Shown: in pieces, positions 23,266 through 35,400 of the stretch
Position numbering within the stretch: position 1 is the first letter of the stretch
Layout of the letters: every line of letters starts with the position of its first letter
Source: Aplidium turbinatum
Taxonomy: Eukaryota; Chordata; Ascidiacea; Aplousobranchia; Polyclinidae
Length of the DNA: 64,000 nt
Assembly: GCA_918807975.1 (NCBI GenBank)
Contig: OU964918.1
Location: forward strand, 744,001-808,000
Reading direction: 5' to 3'
The notes under the pieces: generated by a model
Databases searched by the model: none
What the model was told of the DNA's origin: nothing
What the model saw: only the letters and a program-made list of their open reading frames with translations
Program-made: the position numbers and the translations under genes

Positions 23266-23538
23266 ACCAGCTACACACCATGCTGGGACTCTGAGTGTGA
23301 AGCTCTCTATCGCCCCTACCTAGCCGTCACAAGTGGTGCTGCTTCTAATACCGCCGCCACAAGACTACTTGAGCGGCTGGACACAAAGAAGCATGAGCGA
23401 TGGAACAAAGCTGTCCAAACCATCGACTTTTCACACTCAAGCCGCAAAGCATGGAGCATCATCAACAACCTCACTGGGCGCTCAGCAAACTCCCCTGGTC
23501 AGTGCCCCGTTTCTGCTAATGCCATCGCTTCTCAGCTA

Positions 23539-25417
23539 GTGCAGAACGGGCTGTACAAGACAAAGGACAGCAAGACATCCCGCCTTGTTGCGAATGAAGA
23601 ATCTGCCCTGTGGCGTGTGGAACCATCACAAGAAGAAACAATCTCTGGAGACTTCACTCCAGAGGAATTCGCCACCGCCCTCCGCCTAGTGAAACCATAC
23701 AAGTCTCCAGGGCCAGATAAGATCTGCCCTGAGCTTGTGCTCCATGCTGGCCATGCTGTAAAGTCCTGGTTACGTAGATTCCTCTCTTCCTGCTTGCACC
23801 ACCACACAATCCCAAAAATCTGGAGAAGAGCTTTAGTAGTTGCGATCCCTAAGCCTCACAAGCCACCAGAGGACCCAAGGAGTTATCGTCTGATATCCCT
23901 CCTCTGTGTTCCTTTCAAGATCCTTGAAAGACTGATCTATGCCCGCGTCAACCCAATCATCGACCCGCTCCTTCCAAAAGAGCAAACTGGGTTTCGGCGC
24001 GGAAAATCCACCGTAGATCAGGTCACACTCTTAACCCAAGACATCGAGGATTGCTTTGAGGCAAAAAAGAAGGCCGGCGCTGTCTTTCTAGATCTCACAG
24101 CTGCCTATGACACCGTATGGCATCGCGGCCTTACTTGCAAGCTGCTTCGCCTGCTTCCTGACCGACATATGGTTCGTATGATTATGGAACTCGTCAGGAA
24201 TCGAAGCTTCACCCTCACCACCGGTAGCCCACGGCGAAGCAGACTGAGACGCCTAAAAAACTGCGTCCCACAGGGATCGGTCCTGGCTCCACTTCTTTTC
24301 AACATCTACACCCACGACCTGCCAACTACGGTCTCCGCAAAATACGCTTATGCGGACGATCTGGCAATTCTCCACTCCACAAAGTCGTGGGAAAATCTAG
24401 AAAACACTTTGAGCCAGGACATGAAATCTCTCTCAGCTTATCTCCAGAACTGGCGACTGAAACTAAGCGAAACCAAAACTGTGGCAGCAGCTTTCCACCT
24501 CCACAATCGGGAAGCTGATCGTGAGCTACACGTCCAGAACAACGGAAAATCTCTGTCCTTCTGCCCCGAACCAAGATATCTTGGGGTGACACTGGACAGA
24601 TCGCTCACATACCGCCACCATTTGGTGTCACTGCGCAAGAAACTCACATCCCGCGCTGCGCTACTCAAGCGCCTGGCAGGCTCTAGCTGGGGGGCGATGG
24701 CTGATACTTTGCGTATAGTGGCCTTAGCCCTTGTCTATTCTTCAGCAGAGTACTTTGCACCTGTCTGGTGCGCAGTGCTCATTACCATAACATCGACACT
24801 GCCATAAACAGCGATCTGCTCACAGTGACCGGATGCTTGCGTCCCACACCATTGGACAATCTCTCCATTCTCTCTGACATCCAACCTGCTGAGCTTCGTC
24901 GCGAAGAAGCCACTCTGTCTCTCGGTCGACGGCACTGGAGTCTAACCACCTTCTCCACAACAAGATCTCTGCTCTCCCAAACGTGCACCCCCGTCGACTG
25001 AACTCAAGACACCCATTCGTGCCAGCCGCTCAACTTCTCATCAACGAAGCTGATGTACAAGACATCTCTTCGGCTACTTGGGCGGACCATAAATGGAGTT
25101 CTGAATGGAACTCAAGCGCCACCAGACTCTGTTCGTTCATCCCCGACGCCGACACGCGCCCCATCGGCCTGACACTACCAAGACAGGCACGGGTGCGCCT
25201 CAACCGTCTTCGTACGGGCGTCGGGCTTTTCCGCTCAACCATGCACCAATGGGCAATGGCCTCTTCCTCCTCTTGTGAATGTGGTACCGAGGAACAGACC
25301 GCAAACCACATCATCAATGACTGTACCATCTTCAAGCCACCTAGTGGAGAGGAAGATCTACGTGTCATGGATGATGAAACCAAACACTGGCTGCTCTCTA
25401 GTAGCCTTCCAGTGTAG
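23539..25417 (+). pseudogene. LINE reverse transcriptase and C-terminus
   Basis: A 422-residue frame (23539-24807) has KSPGPDKICPEL, FRRGKSTVDQVT, VFLDLTAAYDTVWHRGL (catalytic D), VPQGSVLAPLLFNIYTHDLP and AYADDLAIL (catalytic DD). A frame change near 24790 leads into the C-terminal part with the cysteine motif CECGTEEQTANHIINDC. The truncated copy at 55383 reads through the same place in one frame, which shows the break here is secondary. Cytoplasmic RNP enzyme for target-primed reverse transcription. Confidence 0.9.
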
Positions 25418-25500
25418 TCCGGGAACATCGTGAATCTGGGGTAGTAAAAGGATAGACCCTTGGCCCCAGAGGCTCACACGACGATGGCCTAGTAAAACTA

Positions 25501-26346
25501 AGAAAAGCTTCTTATATGAACCAGACACCAATTTGGTAAAAAAATGGTGAAATTCAAATATTTTATTTTTAAAATCATCAAACTAATTGACAATTTTGTA
25601 ACTCTTTCAATATTTTAATTACCCTCGGCCTAGGGTATGACGTTGCGATTCTGCTTAAGCTACGACAACGATTGCTACCTCACAGCAACAATCACTAATT
25701 ATAATCACTGATTATATTATATTATATAATCACTTATAATCACTTATTAAATTATAATCACCTCATGGCAAGAATCACTTAATTACTACAATTCTTAGGC
25801 CAGCAATCGAACAGTGAAAAGCAAAAGTTAGCAGTACCAACTAGGTTACATCTAATTAAGTTGCTACAGTAAAATTTGCTTTTATTTTGCAATCTTATTG
25901 ATCAAAAGCTTCATTTTTAAGGTTTACTGCACACACAAAGTGATCGTGATCTTCAAGATCACGATATTGATCTTCAATATCACACATTCTTGTTGATCCT
26001 TCAAGATCACCAAAACTGGTTCAAAACAACCATTTTCATTTAATCATGATGAAATGTTCTCATGGCCCGTAGCAACCTTTTTGCAACACGGTACTGGGAC
26101 GAGACCCGTTGGCTTGATTGTTTTGTTCAAAGCAAACGTTTTTAGGCATCAGTTGCAAATTACACTAGTCCGGTGTCCCAATATAGGACTCTTATTGGAA
26201 ACGGTCATAATTGTAATTTTAACATTGGCATTAAACAATTACTGTAAATAACTAAAATCAACTGAAAAACCACTTTTATTTTTAGTTAAAAAATGAGCCA
26301 GCTACTAAACATAATCTCACCAAGAAAACGCTGCTTCGAAGCTTAC
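25501..26346. other. Intron or 3' flank of the factor B-like gene, no exon found
   Basis: This is where the next trypsin-domain exon, with the catalytic histidine, could lie. I searched for GGSL..TAAHC-like coding on the minus strand and saw none. It contains a GATCTTCAAGATC-rich patch at 25935-26005. Confidence 0.4.
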
Positions 26347-26466
26347 AGAGGAGCACTTGCCACGGCCAAGCGTCTTTAGCGGCATAATTTCCACCGACCA
26401 CTCTCCTAACAGTAGCTAGATTCTTGATGTTTCCAACGTCTCTAGCTTGACCACATTCGGTGAGTT
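26347..26466 (-). CDS. CFB: Factor B-like exon: linker and start of trypsin domain
   Basis: Acceptor CATTTAG and donor CTCCTCT|GTAAGC; 120 nt, entered and left in phase 1. It encodes LTECGQARDVGNIKN, then RRVVGGNYAAKDAWPWQVLL. The cysteine aligns with the one that tethers the protease domain in factor B. R-VVGG followed by AWPWQV is the standard zymogen activation site of trypsin-like proteases. Vertebrate factor B and C2 lack this motif, so activation here may be more trypsin-like. The catalytic triad is not in this exon. Confidence 0.85.
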
Positions 26467-29400
26467 CTAAATGAAGGCGGAAGACTAACACTATCTGAAT
26501 CACAATGCTACATTAAACCAGGGCTATGGAGTGGAAGACCTGGAGTCAGAGACAGAATCGGAAGGATTTTGGTGTGTCCAGTCAGAGTCGTTAACAAAAG
26601 GCCGACTCCGGCTACAAAACGATAAACAATAACATTTTTGTACGCTAATTTTTTTTTCAAAACATTGTTTCTTGTTCTCCGTATTGAGCTCTGCAACTTC
26701 ACCAAAAATAGAAGTGTTTGTTCTTGTTAGTTCCTATGAAAGTCGCCATTTCAATTTTAATCACAACTTTAAGTGAAATTAAACTTTAACCCTTTGTCCT
26801 GTGGGGGGGGGGGATCGGGTGGGGCTTGGGGCTTTTCAAAGCAATATCACTAAAGAACTACGCAATCCACACCTTTGAAATTTTTGACTTTTCCAAAAAA
26901 TTATTCAAGTATTTATTCCGCTTGAAATGGCATTGCTATTGTCTATAGTTTTAGAGATATGACATGATTTTCATAACATACTCGGATATTTTAGCCTGCT
27001 ACTAGCTAGTCCTTTTGTTTTCTAATTATACGGATTAATAGGATTACTGAGCGCCGTCGTGCGTGGAACTGCGACGCAGATATCTCGTGAGTTGGCTTTG
27101 TTGTAAAGCATTCGACCGTAATGATTCCGCCTTTTGTTTGCAAACTCGAGTTTTGAGTTGCTTTGATTAATCTTTTAATTACATCTGGGTTTCTTTGAAA
27201 TTATATCAGAGAGTAAGTATACGATAAGCCATGCTGAAAAAGATGTAATTTTACATAGTTTTCTATGGCCAATACATTTTGTTTCTAACTTATAACAAGA
27301 AGCCGTACGAAAATTTCTTGACAAAACTCAGTCTATCTCACAAAACAAACAAACTGATGTGGGAAGTTTTTTGTTGATTTCTTGTCGGAAAGCAACAAGG
27401 AGTGAGTTTTTGACCCGCCAATAAACTTCTGCATGTACCTGTACACTTATATTCACATTAATATTTATGGATGTTGTTAAAACGTTTTTATAAAAACGAG
27501 AGATTGAAGGATACTGAAAAGAACTTTACATCGTCTATCAAAACTGCTCTGCTTTTGTGGAAAAACACGCGCAGCGAAATTGTTGTGCTTTGACAAACAT
27601 TGCACATACTGTATTGTCAGCAATGAATCTTTACCTAAATGGTAATTTTGCAGTTGCTTGAGAGATTACAAAATTATTTTTTCTCTACGAGGATTGAAAA
27701 GTTTTGATATATCTCAGCAGAAACACTATTAGGACCAACTCAATAATTTCAAACTTTGTTTTCAAATGTTTATCTTCAAAAGCTTATTTTCACAAAAGCT
27801 TACCTCAAAAAGGTGTAGGCATATATCATTTTCTCAATAAATTTGGATGTTTATGTCATTTGGAGCAAAGTTGTTTGCTTGGTTGAAAGAATCTGAAATC
27901 AATGCCTTGTTTTTGTAACGTATCGCAACGTAACCTATCAGTCAGCCGCTTTTGAGCCTTTTTGTTTTCGAATACATTTCCGTGAGAAAAGATTGGCTTT
28001 TGTAATAACGCCATCAACCGCGAAGTTGCATTCTCTGACTGCATCTAAAACGCGATACCATACTCAGCAATTTTTCTAAAAAATTGTTGCACGAAATACA
28101 TATCTGACAAAATAAGGGAAATATGTTGAATTGAATTATTTTTTATACGGATTGTTTTCCTTGTCTCATAAAAGTAACTAAAAAAAATAAAAACGATTTT
28201 TATCGTTTGGCATAAAAATATGATATTGAGGTTCACCTTGGTTTGCATGATGAAAAATGAAAATCATAACAAACAATTGCTCGAAGTGATTTTCACAGCT
28301 ATTTGATCCTTCGCGATGATATCAATTGTAGTTTCTATTACATGAAACCTGTTCAAACTAATTTTTTTTAAAACTGTGGTTGATTTAAGAATATAATACT
28401 TTGTAAATATAACTTACTTCATTTTTGTGTTTTTACTTCGACTTTTTCACAAGCAAGACTTTACACAAAACAACTTCAGTGTGAGCCTACCCAATAATTT
28501 CGATAAGTTATTGGCAACGTGAGTCGATTGACCAGAGTAGCCTCAGTGGACCAGAAAGCTGTGGCCAAAACTTGACTACTTTTATCAAAAGGTTTGCACA
28601 TAAGGAACAGCAATCACTTTGTTTCAAATCAGCAAATCACTTTTTGTCACTGGTTCAACGTCTGAACTAATATACAACAAAATTGGTTTTCTGGGTCTTT
28701 AGTTCGGAAAAACATCATTATGATGTATTGTTACGTGGTATATCAGCCAGCAGTAGTTAATGCGCCTTTTGTTTTTGGTTATGTATCAATTACAAAAGAT
28801 GGCTTTTGCAGTAATGCCGTCAACCGTAAACTGCATCTAAAAAGTTATTTCAAAATTTGAAGAGAAAGAAATCTTCTAATGCGTAAGAAATAGCTTGACA
28901 CAAAGTGCATGTCCAACAAATTAGAAAAACATGTAGAAAACCTTATCTTGCAAATCTAGTTGACAACATAAAAAAGCCGTTTCAATCGCTTAGACATAAA
29001 CGTGCAATTTCAAAATATCAAAAACCTTCAATTTTGCCGAAGAAAAAAGTCAAAATTTTAGTGATTTTTTTGTATGATAATAACAATCAGCCTAAAAAAG
29101 ATTTTTTTGCAAGATTTGATATCTTGCTAAATGTATTTATTTTTCCTATCGTTATGCCACAACTTTGAGTTTGTCACGCAGAACGGGAGTTCCCTTTGGC
29201 AATGTACAAGCGACCTTTTCTATAGCCTACCAATACGATTTGACTAAACGATTATTATCACTTCACTTTATCAAAATTGTTGCAAAATTATTTCATTCAA
29301 AGTGATCATTGTTGGTAGGTATGGAAACAAATCAGTTTTGTAATGCATCGTGACATAGTTTATCAGTAAGGAGTTCTAGACACTTTTTGTTTTTGAAGTG

Positions 29401-32400
29401 CATGAAGGTCCAAGTTGGAACGAGCTCCTATCGAAGCAAGTAACTATCTTTGGATAGGTTGTGGTTCAAACACCATGTGACACCAATAGGCTACCTTTCT
29501 TTTCTGTATCAACCGCTAGCTAGAAAGCAAATCAGATACTTTTACATCAATTCAACGTCTCTAGACGTTGAAACAATGTTAAAAACAAATAAATAGCTCA
29601 CTGGGATGTGCTGTAAACTGCAAAGTGTTTCTTGATCATGTATAACCAAATTGGACAGTATGAGTGTGAAAAGAAAACTGAACTGAACACAATTGTTACA
29701 AATAAAATGTTTACTAAAGCTCATTGCTTGATTTAGTTTTAATATCAAGCGATGACAGTACATTTGAAAATGTGTAGACTATAACATATGGCTCAAAAAT
29801 GACTTGAAACAGTTTATTTTGCCGTGATTTTGTCTCATTCTCTGCAAATGTTGAGACAAAGCGAAAGATTTTTGCAATGCTTCGGGCAAAACAACAAGCA
29901 AACGCAAGTCAGACGCCAATTACGATTTCATTGAAGCGTGGACGACGTCCACGCGTAAGAGATTAAAATCCAACACAATGGAATTATCCCGTCACACTCA
30001 ATTATAAAGTAATTAAGAAACGATTTCTCAAGTCAAATAAAAAAATATGACCAACCATCAAATTATTTGATTTTTCAAGTTACGCTGTTGAACAAATTGC
30101 AAAAGATTTTCGATGCTATGTTGTCAGATAAATTATCTGCATCATGTGAAAATTTGATTGATCTATTTTGCGTAGTTTTTGAGTTACACGAGCTGAAAGT
30201 GATAGTGTCGCACCGACCCCCCCTCCGCAAGTCAACTGGCCAAAATACGTCACAGGAAATAGGGTTAAATTAAATTACGTTAACGGTAAGAGATTTTAAG
30301 CTTACATTATAAAAACAGATATTTTATTTTGCAAATACAAGACGACCAAATGGGCTTTATTAACTTTTAGAGCATAAATACAACATCACATTTTACCTTC
30401 ATTTGAGGACTGGTTGAAGCGTTTCAGCGGTTTTGTGTCAGGATTATCAAGAAATCTTTCAACAGAAACCAATGACAACAATTCTGCTTTGGCCGCAAGA
30501 TTTCTAACTCCAGTACCAAATGCAATCAGAAAGATCTAAACAGAAATTTAAATTATTCACCAATCGGTTGATTGTTGAGATCGTTGTCCTCAGACTGAGA
30601 ATGACAGTCAATGCTTGGAATGAAATGCGATAATAATAATAAGAAGAAGCCTACATGTGTCCAATTATTGAATGAAAAAAGTGAGCAATCTATGGCATGT
30701 CCCAGCAAACAATCTGAAATTGCTTCAGTTCTACTTTTGAAGGTCTACCCGTGTCTGCGCTACATTAGAGTCATCGTCCAGTGCCTCAACATCTAATTGA
30801 ACAGAGATGTAGGTATCAATGAAGCCTGTGTATGTAATAAACCTCATTGTACACTGTACAATGTACAGTGTAAAATGCTAAATTTTTTTGCCGTCTTTAT
30901 GCATTCTTTGCCAATGGAGTGGAAGAGCTCATAATTAGCATATAATTATATTGAGTGGCTCCTACAAAACAACATTGAGTGGCCCTCTAAAACAACATTG
31001 AGTGACCCCTACAAAACAACATTGAGTGGCCCCTACAAAACAACATTGAGTGGCCCTATAAAACAACATTGAGTGACCCCTACAAAACAACATTGAGTGG
31101 CCTCTACAAAACAGCATTGAATGGCCCCTATAAAACAACATTGAGTGGCCCTACAAAACAACATTGGGTGGCCCCTACATTCCTACAAATCAACATTGAG
31201 TGGCCCCTACAAAACAACATTGAGTGGCCTTTACAAAACAACATTGAGTTGACCCCTACAAAACAACATTGAGTGGCCCCTACAAAACAACATTGAGTGG
31301 CCCCTACAAAACAACATTGAGTGGCCCCTACAAAACAACATGACACCTGGAGCTCACAAGTTTTAGTTCAAAGAGAAAATATTTCATTGTCAATAAGGTG
31401 CACAAAGCAAGAGCTTGCAAAGAATTTGGACAATTAATTAGATTGAGAATCGTTCAATTCAAGTATTGCCTGACAATAAACAACAAAATACTATTTATGT
31501 GGTCCACTCACTTCGCTTACTTATAAATATCAACCCTCCTTACAGTGCATCCACGGTCACCTAAAGATATGGCCTGATTTGTCACATTTTGCAAAAATTT
31601 CCAGATTTTGCTAAGTTTAGGCGAATATTTAACTCTTTGAAGGTTGGGGGGGGCTGTCAAATCAACTTTTTTGCATCAACAGTTGTATCTCTAAAACCAC
31701 TGAGGCTGCGACTACGAGATTTCTTGACTTTTCCTAACTTTCATTCACCTCTATTGAGCTGAAATTTTGAGCAAATAAAGGTTATAAATTGAGAGATATA
31801 AGGCATTTCTCAGCACATCCTCTGAAATATTTCATATTCTATTATTCAAAATTTTCCCATCAGCTGGATGAAAGTAATTAATTTGGCCCATGTCTCGTTA
31901 ATCCTAACTGTTTCACAGCGTGAAGGAAATTGGCAGTATGCGTGGACCTTTTGTTCTCACCACGGCTTATAAGCGACGTCGATACAAGAAAAGCTTCAAC
32001 TTTGATACGATGAGTTACCGTCGCTTGCGGTTGAAATTGCGTAAAATTAAACATAAGACTTGGTGCCAATGCATCTAGAGCGAGAATTGTTTTTTGCAGA
32101 CAATGATGTCCGTTCAATCAAACAAAGCATAGGCTACAACGTTATTGCAATGACTCAGCGTCATTTGGAGTAGATTTGATGTAAAATGTGAGATAAGTAT
32201 TGAAAGTGATCGACTTGTTTTGTTTACTCTCATTTCTCGTAACATATTCAACGTTGTGGTCTGTTTTTAGATTGTTCTGTTTGGGCCGCAACGCGTTTTT
32301 GAATAATTAGAAATTTACCTACTGTAGAAGCTGCGCTGTAACATATTATGATTTTGGTTTCAAATCTTTCCTCTTGTCCGACGCACTATCAAAAGTAGAA

Positions 32401-35400
32401 AAGGCGTCGATGTTCCCAAAGCTTCTCACATATACTTGTAAACATTTATTTCCAAGTCGACATGTAAAGATTTGAAATGCAATACGCTTCTCATTTGTGT
32501 AGGATAAACCAGAACATCACGCTTTGGTGAAAAGGACGATCGTTCCACCACGTTTATACGTGATGCGGCTTAGTTGAATCAATATATTCGAGGCTTCTTG
32601 TACCAGGTTCACTGTCACTGATAAACTAAACCGCAATGCAGTACCTCGCAAAGCAATTGTAGCGTAACATTTCCATGTACTAAAACTCGTCATAAATTGT
32701 GAAAACTTGTGTATTTACTTGTCAAGTTGTCTCATGTGAAATATAAGTTTACATAGCAATGTCACAATGAAATCTTATCTCCGTTTACCAAACTAAAGAT
32801 GAACTTATGCGACGTCTTGCAACGTTGAATCGACGGAAAGGCGGGTAACTGCCAACCTGAACTCAGAATGCATAAAAGAAATCGTTTATTGTCTAATGAA
32901 AGTGACGTCAGAAAACGATGATTCGACATAGGCTAGCGGCGAGAGATGTTTTAGTTAGATAATGACACGCGGCAGCGCGTTTACATTGATTAAAAATACC
33001 TTTATTTTATCCATTTCTATTTCCATTCTTCCTAGCTTCGTCTCACAATAACAAACAGATGAAGTTACGCATATTTACTAAATTATTCAATAAACAATAA
33101 TGCAACATCCAGCATTATGTCAGCGCTGATTGACTAGACATATTCACGAGTTGTGTGAGAATTGTATTCGATTAATCGCATTATTTATTGTAAGTAACTT
33201 TAATAACCTGAGGTATGCTGATGACACTGTCTTGGTGGCTGATTCGGAAGCAAAACTACAAAATTTGTTGAACAAAGTAAATGAAAGAAGTAAAGAATTT
33301 GGAATGGAAATGAATGAAAAGAAAACGGAAACGATGGTAATCACAAAGAAAAAAGAGAGTGAAATTCCAATCTGTCAAATTAAAATGAATGGAACAACTA
33401 TAAAACAAATGAAAAGTTTCCGATATCTTGGAACAACAATAAGTTGGGACGCCAAAGATGATAAGGAGTTCAATATACGTATTGCTCAAGCAAAAGCCTC
33501 TTTCCAGCAAATGAAAACAATATTATGCAACAAGAACATATCTTTCACAACCAGATTCAGAGTATTGAAGTGTTATATTTATCCAATTTTTAAATATAAT
33601 TCAGAAACCTGGACAATTACCAAATCAATTAATAAAAGAATAAGTGGGTTTGAAATGTGGGCATTTCGAAAATTGCAGAGGATTTCCTGGACTGACAGAA
33701 AAAGCAACCAAACTGTTTTAAATCAAGTCAAACAAACAAACAATCTTTTAAAAAATATCAAAGAAAAACAACTTCAATTTTTAGGACACGTGCTGCGAAA
33801 AGGAAAGTTAGAACATCTCTTTCTCACAGGCAAAATTGAAGGGAAGCGTGCCCAAGGCAGACAACGATTAACTTACTTAAACCAACAAACCGACAAAACT
33901 AACACCAACATACACCTAATACACAAAGCAAACAACAGAGAATCCTGGAAACTTTTCATACACGAGGCAGTCAATGCTTGGAATCAAGTGCGACATTAAA
34001 GAAGAAGAAGAACACCTGCAAAAATTCAAGTAATTGCAGACTCTGCTTTCACAAGTGAAGTTTAGAAGTAGCCATCTCATATTGAGCCAATCGAATCAAT
34101 GTAAAATAGAACGTTTTTACTTGATAGCGCGTGTGATATATAGGTTTTATCTAACAACTACTTGCAGTTACATTGAAAGTGAATGAGTAAGCATGTGACA
34201 AGGACTGGAAATGTATAACACTGGTCTACAAATTTCAACTTTTTTTTTCAGGTTTGGGTTTTGACAACTGATTTTGGCTAATTTTGGGGCGCTGAATCCG
34301 AAAATGAACTCAGATTTTCTCGATCACATCAAGTTTTCTTTCTATCGTTGCCATTATTTTATAAAATTGACCAATTTTACCCTTTTTAGTGCAGTAAAAT
34401 GTCAAATATAATTATTTTCTGACAGCTATAAACTTTCAAACATAGAGATATTTTTACACTAAATTCATAAATTGGTTCAGATTTCCTCCAAAATAAAAAA
34501 AAAATCCTGTTATGATAATCGTAATAGGACATAGTGGAGATTGGTAGCGTTGAGTTTTTCCATGCTGGCTTGAACTCCCTGTCTTGGCTTCTCAGGCGTT
34601 ATCTGTGGGTCAGCTGCTATCTCTGTGCAGATGGAATATCGTAGGAAGACAGCTGGTGGGAGTAGATTTGACTTAGTAATAAATTCTTGCTTAGTAAGGA
34701 AGATTTATTTAGAAGTTTCATAAAGCACATGTACATTGTACATACCAACATCAGAGTTCAAGCTGAAAAGTGGTTTGTAGAAGGAAAAGGTATTTTCATA
34801 CTTTATAAGTTTGAGTTCAAGTCGGTTAGAGTTTTTGATATAGTGGTGTTTCTGTGGAAAAACTTGCTCTTAGAAAACTACTAACAAAGAAAGGTTAGGC
34901 CTATATTTGATCTCAAGCTATGTCTGCTTCCAGCAAAAGAAGAAAATGTTGTAATGATCCGGATATATTTTGTTACATTTGTGGATGCTTCATGTTGAAG
35001 TCTCAACAATGCAATATTACCACGTTTGTAAAAAGGACATATCTTGCTTACTTTAAAGTCAAGTTGGGAGACCAGGACAAAAGCTGGGCTCTTCATAAAG
35101 TGTGCAAGACCTGCCTTGAATGTCTGAGAAGTTGGTCGCAAGGAAAAGGTTTACAAATGAAATTTGGAATACCCATGATTTGGCGAGAGCAACAAAATCA
35201 TGTTGACGATTGTTATTTTTGTCTTGTTAGTGTGAAAGGGTATAACAAAAAGAGTAAACATCGTTTGAAATATCCAAATCTGGATTCGGCATTGCGGCCG
35301 GTTTCTCACAGTGATGAAAAGCCACTGCCAGTATTTACATCACTTCCAGAACTACACGAAGAGGCTATTTCTTCTTCAGAAGCATCGTTTAGTGAAGGAG

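Larger units (their letters stand above)
21488..25500 (+). mobile_element. Jockey-group LINE, near full length
   Basis: Two tandem 5' units of about 113 bp precede an endonuclease region (21695-23265), a reverse transcriptase (23539-24807) and a cysteine-rich C-terminus ending at 25417. A short 3' untranslated region is shared with the truncated copy at 55275-56366. The endonuclease is cut by a MITE at 22005-22604. Domain order and RT motifs fit the Jockey/I group; the exact clade is uncertain. Confidence 0.85.

Noticed and set aside
28905-29168. 87-residue lysine-rich frame in TTAA element 3
   Set aside because: Composition is that of AT-rich DNA; no piggyBac motif is present.
31069-31346. 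Open frames through the 24-bp minisatellite on both strands (GPYKTTLSGL-like and CCFVGATQ repeats)
   Set aside because: They follow from the repeat unit having no stop in some frames. No homology or start context.
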